The notes below the pieces were generated by a model. That model saw only the letters and a program-made list of their open reading frames with translations. It was not told the origin of the DNA and made no database searches. A program made the translations under genes and the position numbers. 5,790 nucleotides of DNA from positions 1-5,790 of the forward strand of contig DXDC01000337.1 of assembly GCA_019115685.1 (NCBI GenBank). Reading direction: 5' to 3'. Every line of letters starts with the position of its first letter. The stretch's first letter is position 1. Below, in pieces: positions 4,962 to 5,790 of this stretch. The DNA is from Candidatus Agrococcus pullicola (GTDB lineage: Bacteria; Actinomycetota; Actinomycetes; Actinomycetales; Microbacteriaceae).

Positions 4962-5044
4962 GCACGACAAACTGATGCAACACGAAAGACTGGCGGACGG
5001 ATCAGTTTTTCGTTGCGAACGGTCGATTCGTAAGTTTTTCGTGC
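4962..5044. repeat. Nested inverted repeat made of four copies of an ACGAAAAACTG motif
   Basis: Between the convergent dehydrogenase and DoxX-like genes one motif occurs four times: plus-strand copies at 4964 (ACGACAAACTGAT) and 4982 (ACGAAAGACTG), and minus-strand copies reading from 5013 (ACGAAAAACTGAT) and 5042 (ACGAAAAACT). Copies 2 and 3 can form an 11-pair hairpin with one G-U pair and a 10-base loop. Copies 1 and 4 can form an outer 12-pair helix (4962-4973 with 5033-5044) with one mismatch. Alternatively copy 1 pairs with copy 3 over 12 of 13 positions. The plus-strand 3' arms contain T5 runs, so a role in ending transcription is plausible. However, the T-runs lie inside the stems, unlike a standard intrinsic terminator. 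Confidence 0.6.
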
Positions 5045-5069
5045 AGAAGGTTTCGAGTGAGCACGCAGC

Positions 5070-5477
5070 CTAAATAATCGCGAACAGGATCAACAGGGCG
5101 ATAACGACCTGCACGACGGCACGCACGCGCACGGAAACCGTGGCTTGCTTGTCGGCGGCTCGCGCATCCGCCCTCCGCGCAATCGCCGTGTGAATCGGAA
5201 AGAGCGCAATGAGCAGAGCGATGAGCACTATGCCGGCGGCGAACCTGGGGCCCCACCAGGGCAGCAGCAGCGCCAGCCCGGCCACGATGGCGACGACGGC
5301 CGCGCCGACGACGATCACGCGGGATGCGCGCGGAAGCAGTTTCCCGACGACATCGAGTGACGCCCGCAACTGCGCAGGCAGAAACATCGACGTGCCGATG
5401 AACAGGAAGTACAGGGCAAGAAGCGCGCGAATGACCCACTGGGCCAACAGGAAGGTGTCGTCCATTACGACATCCAT
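5070..5477 (-). CDS. DoxX-like small integral membrane protein
   Basis: The 135-residue product has four hydrophobic segments (about 12-31, 53-73, 77-95 and 117-135) typical of the DoxX family. These include the family-like stretches GLALLLPWWGPRFAAG (67-82) and IALLIALFPIHTAIA (86-100), and a charged loop RRADARAADK (101-110). DoxX-like proteins sit in the cell membrane; some are linked to quinone-dependent oxidation or redox stress, but for most, including this one, the function is not known. The ATG at 5477 is bounded by an in-frame TAG immediately upstream; a second ATG at 5465 is also possible. Both have only weak ribosome binding sites (AGGG, 5485-5482; GGATG, 5475-5471). It lies 36 bases after the stop of the upstream minus-strand gene and may share its transcript. 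Confidence 0.85.
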   Translation of the reverse strand: MDVVMDDTFLLAQWVIRALLALYFLFIGTSMFLPAQLRASLDVVGKLLPRASRVIVVGAAVVAIVAGLALLLPWWGPRFAAGIVLIALLIALFPIHTAIARRADARAADKQATVSVRVRAVVQVVIALLILFAII

Positions 5478-5513
5478 TGTGCCCTAGGAACGAACCGGGT
5501 GTAGCCCGCTGAG

Positions 5514-5790
5514 TCAGTGCTGTTGCGGAGGATGCGGTGGCTGCTGCGGCGGTTGCTGCGGACGGGGAGGCTGCCCGTGCTGAGGAGGGGGTACCTGCTG
5601 GCCATCGGCGCCGAACCAGGGCTGCGGTCCGAAATCGGTTGGCGGAGCAATCTGAGCCTGCCCTCCCTGGCGCATGGCCTGATCCCGATGCCACAGCTCG
5701 ATGGATTGCGGGGTTGAGCCTTCGTCATCGGGGCCGAGTGCGCGGACGCTGACCGCGGTGCCGTAGGCGCAGACTTCCTTCCACTGGCCA
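5514..5790 (-). CDS. C-terminal part of an unidentified protein with a Pro/Gln-rich tail (partial)
   Basis: The last 91 codons are in the window; the gene continues past the right edge. The visible part starts with a folded-looking segment (WKEVCAYGTAVSVRAL, then STPQSIELWHRDQAMRQ) and ends in about 30 residues that are almost only Pro, Gln and His, with a few Gly and Arg. A glycine/alanine/phenylalanine linker (TDFGPQPWFGADGQQ) joins them. Codon third positions are G/C-rich in this frame and it runs without interruption to the TGA at 5516-5514, so it is very probably coding. Low-complexity Pro/Gln tails are usually disordered and are often found on actinobacterial envelope or scaffold proteins. 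I do not recognise the family and no membrane segment is visible. The downstream neighbour is the DoxX-like gene. Confidence 0.8.
   Translation of the reverse strand, partial: GQWKEVCAYGTAVSVRALGPDDEGSTPQSIELWHRDQAMRQGGQAQIAPPTDFGPQPWFGADGQQVPPPQHGQPPRPQQPPQQPPHPPQQH

Noticed and set aside
5002..5694. 230-residue minus-strand open frame across the DoxX region
   Set aside because: It overlaps both the DoxX-like gene and the Pro/Gln-tailed gene in another frame and has shadow-like Arg/Ala/Ser composition.
1..5790. Defence island, mobile element or CRISPR in the window
   Set aside because: No transposase, integrase, nuclease, methylase, toxin-antitoxin pair or regularly spaced repeats were found; the lone helicase is not enough to call a defence system.

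Overview
The window looks like chromosomal DNA of a high-GC Gram-positive bacterium (Actinobacteria). Codon third positions are mostly G or C, GTG starts are used, and the riboswitch variants and a probable leaderless gene fit that group. A Microbacteriaceae-like origin is my guess from overall texture, including recurrent GGATGC/GCATCC hexamers; no marker gene proves it. I see no rRNA, tRNA, CRISPR array, transposase or phage gene.

Left part (1-1018). The strongest content is a pair of divergent riboswitches. On the minus strand a TPP (thiamine pyrophosphate) riboswitch at 154-226 leads into a gene truncated by the window edge, whose reading frame looks disturbed. On the plus strand a guanidine-III (ykkC-III) riboswitch at 297-338 sits directly ahead of two small multidrug resistance (SMR) family genes joined by a one-base stop/start overlap. 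The two SMR proteins have opposite charge bias in their loops, as expected of a heterodimeric guanidinium exporter with two opposite fixed topologies. The promoters for both directions must lie in the roughly 70 bases between the aptamers.

Middle part (1000-2058). A VOC (glyoxalase-fold) gene on the minus strand ends inside the tail of the second SMR gene. It is divergent from a TetR/AcrR-type repressor gene. Their 75-base shared spacer carries two copies of the same inverted repeat, TACrTAC-N5-GTATGTA, 31 bases apart, one next to each ribosome binding site. This is a self-contained repressor/target module.

Right part (2226-5790). A solitary 590-residue superfamily 2 DExH helicase starts at a GTG without a Shine-Dalgarno sequence and is probably leaderless. 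A 185-base spacer rich in palindromes precedes a classical short-chain dehydrogenase. That gene converges on a small DoxX-like membrane protein gene, and the spacer between them holds a nested inverted repeat built from four copies of one motif. Upstream of the DoxX-like gene on the minus strand is the end of an unidentified protein with a proline/glutamine-rich tail, cut by the window edge.

The genes do not form one pathway. The window is a row of small, independently regulated units (thiamine, guanidine export, TetR/VOC, helicase, dehydrogenase, membrane protein). No previously undescribed multi-gene system is evident. The best leads are the back-to-back riboswitches, the paired TetR operators, the four-copy repeat and the frame anomaly in the TPP-controlled gene.
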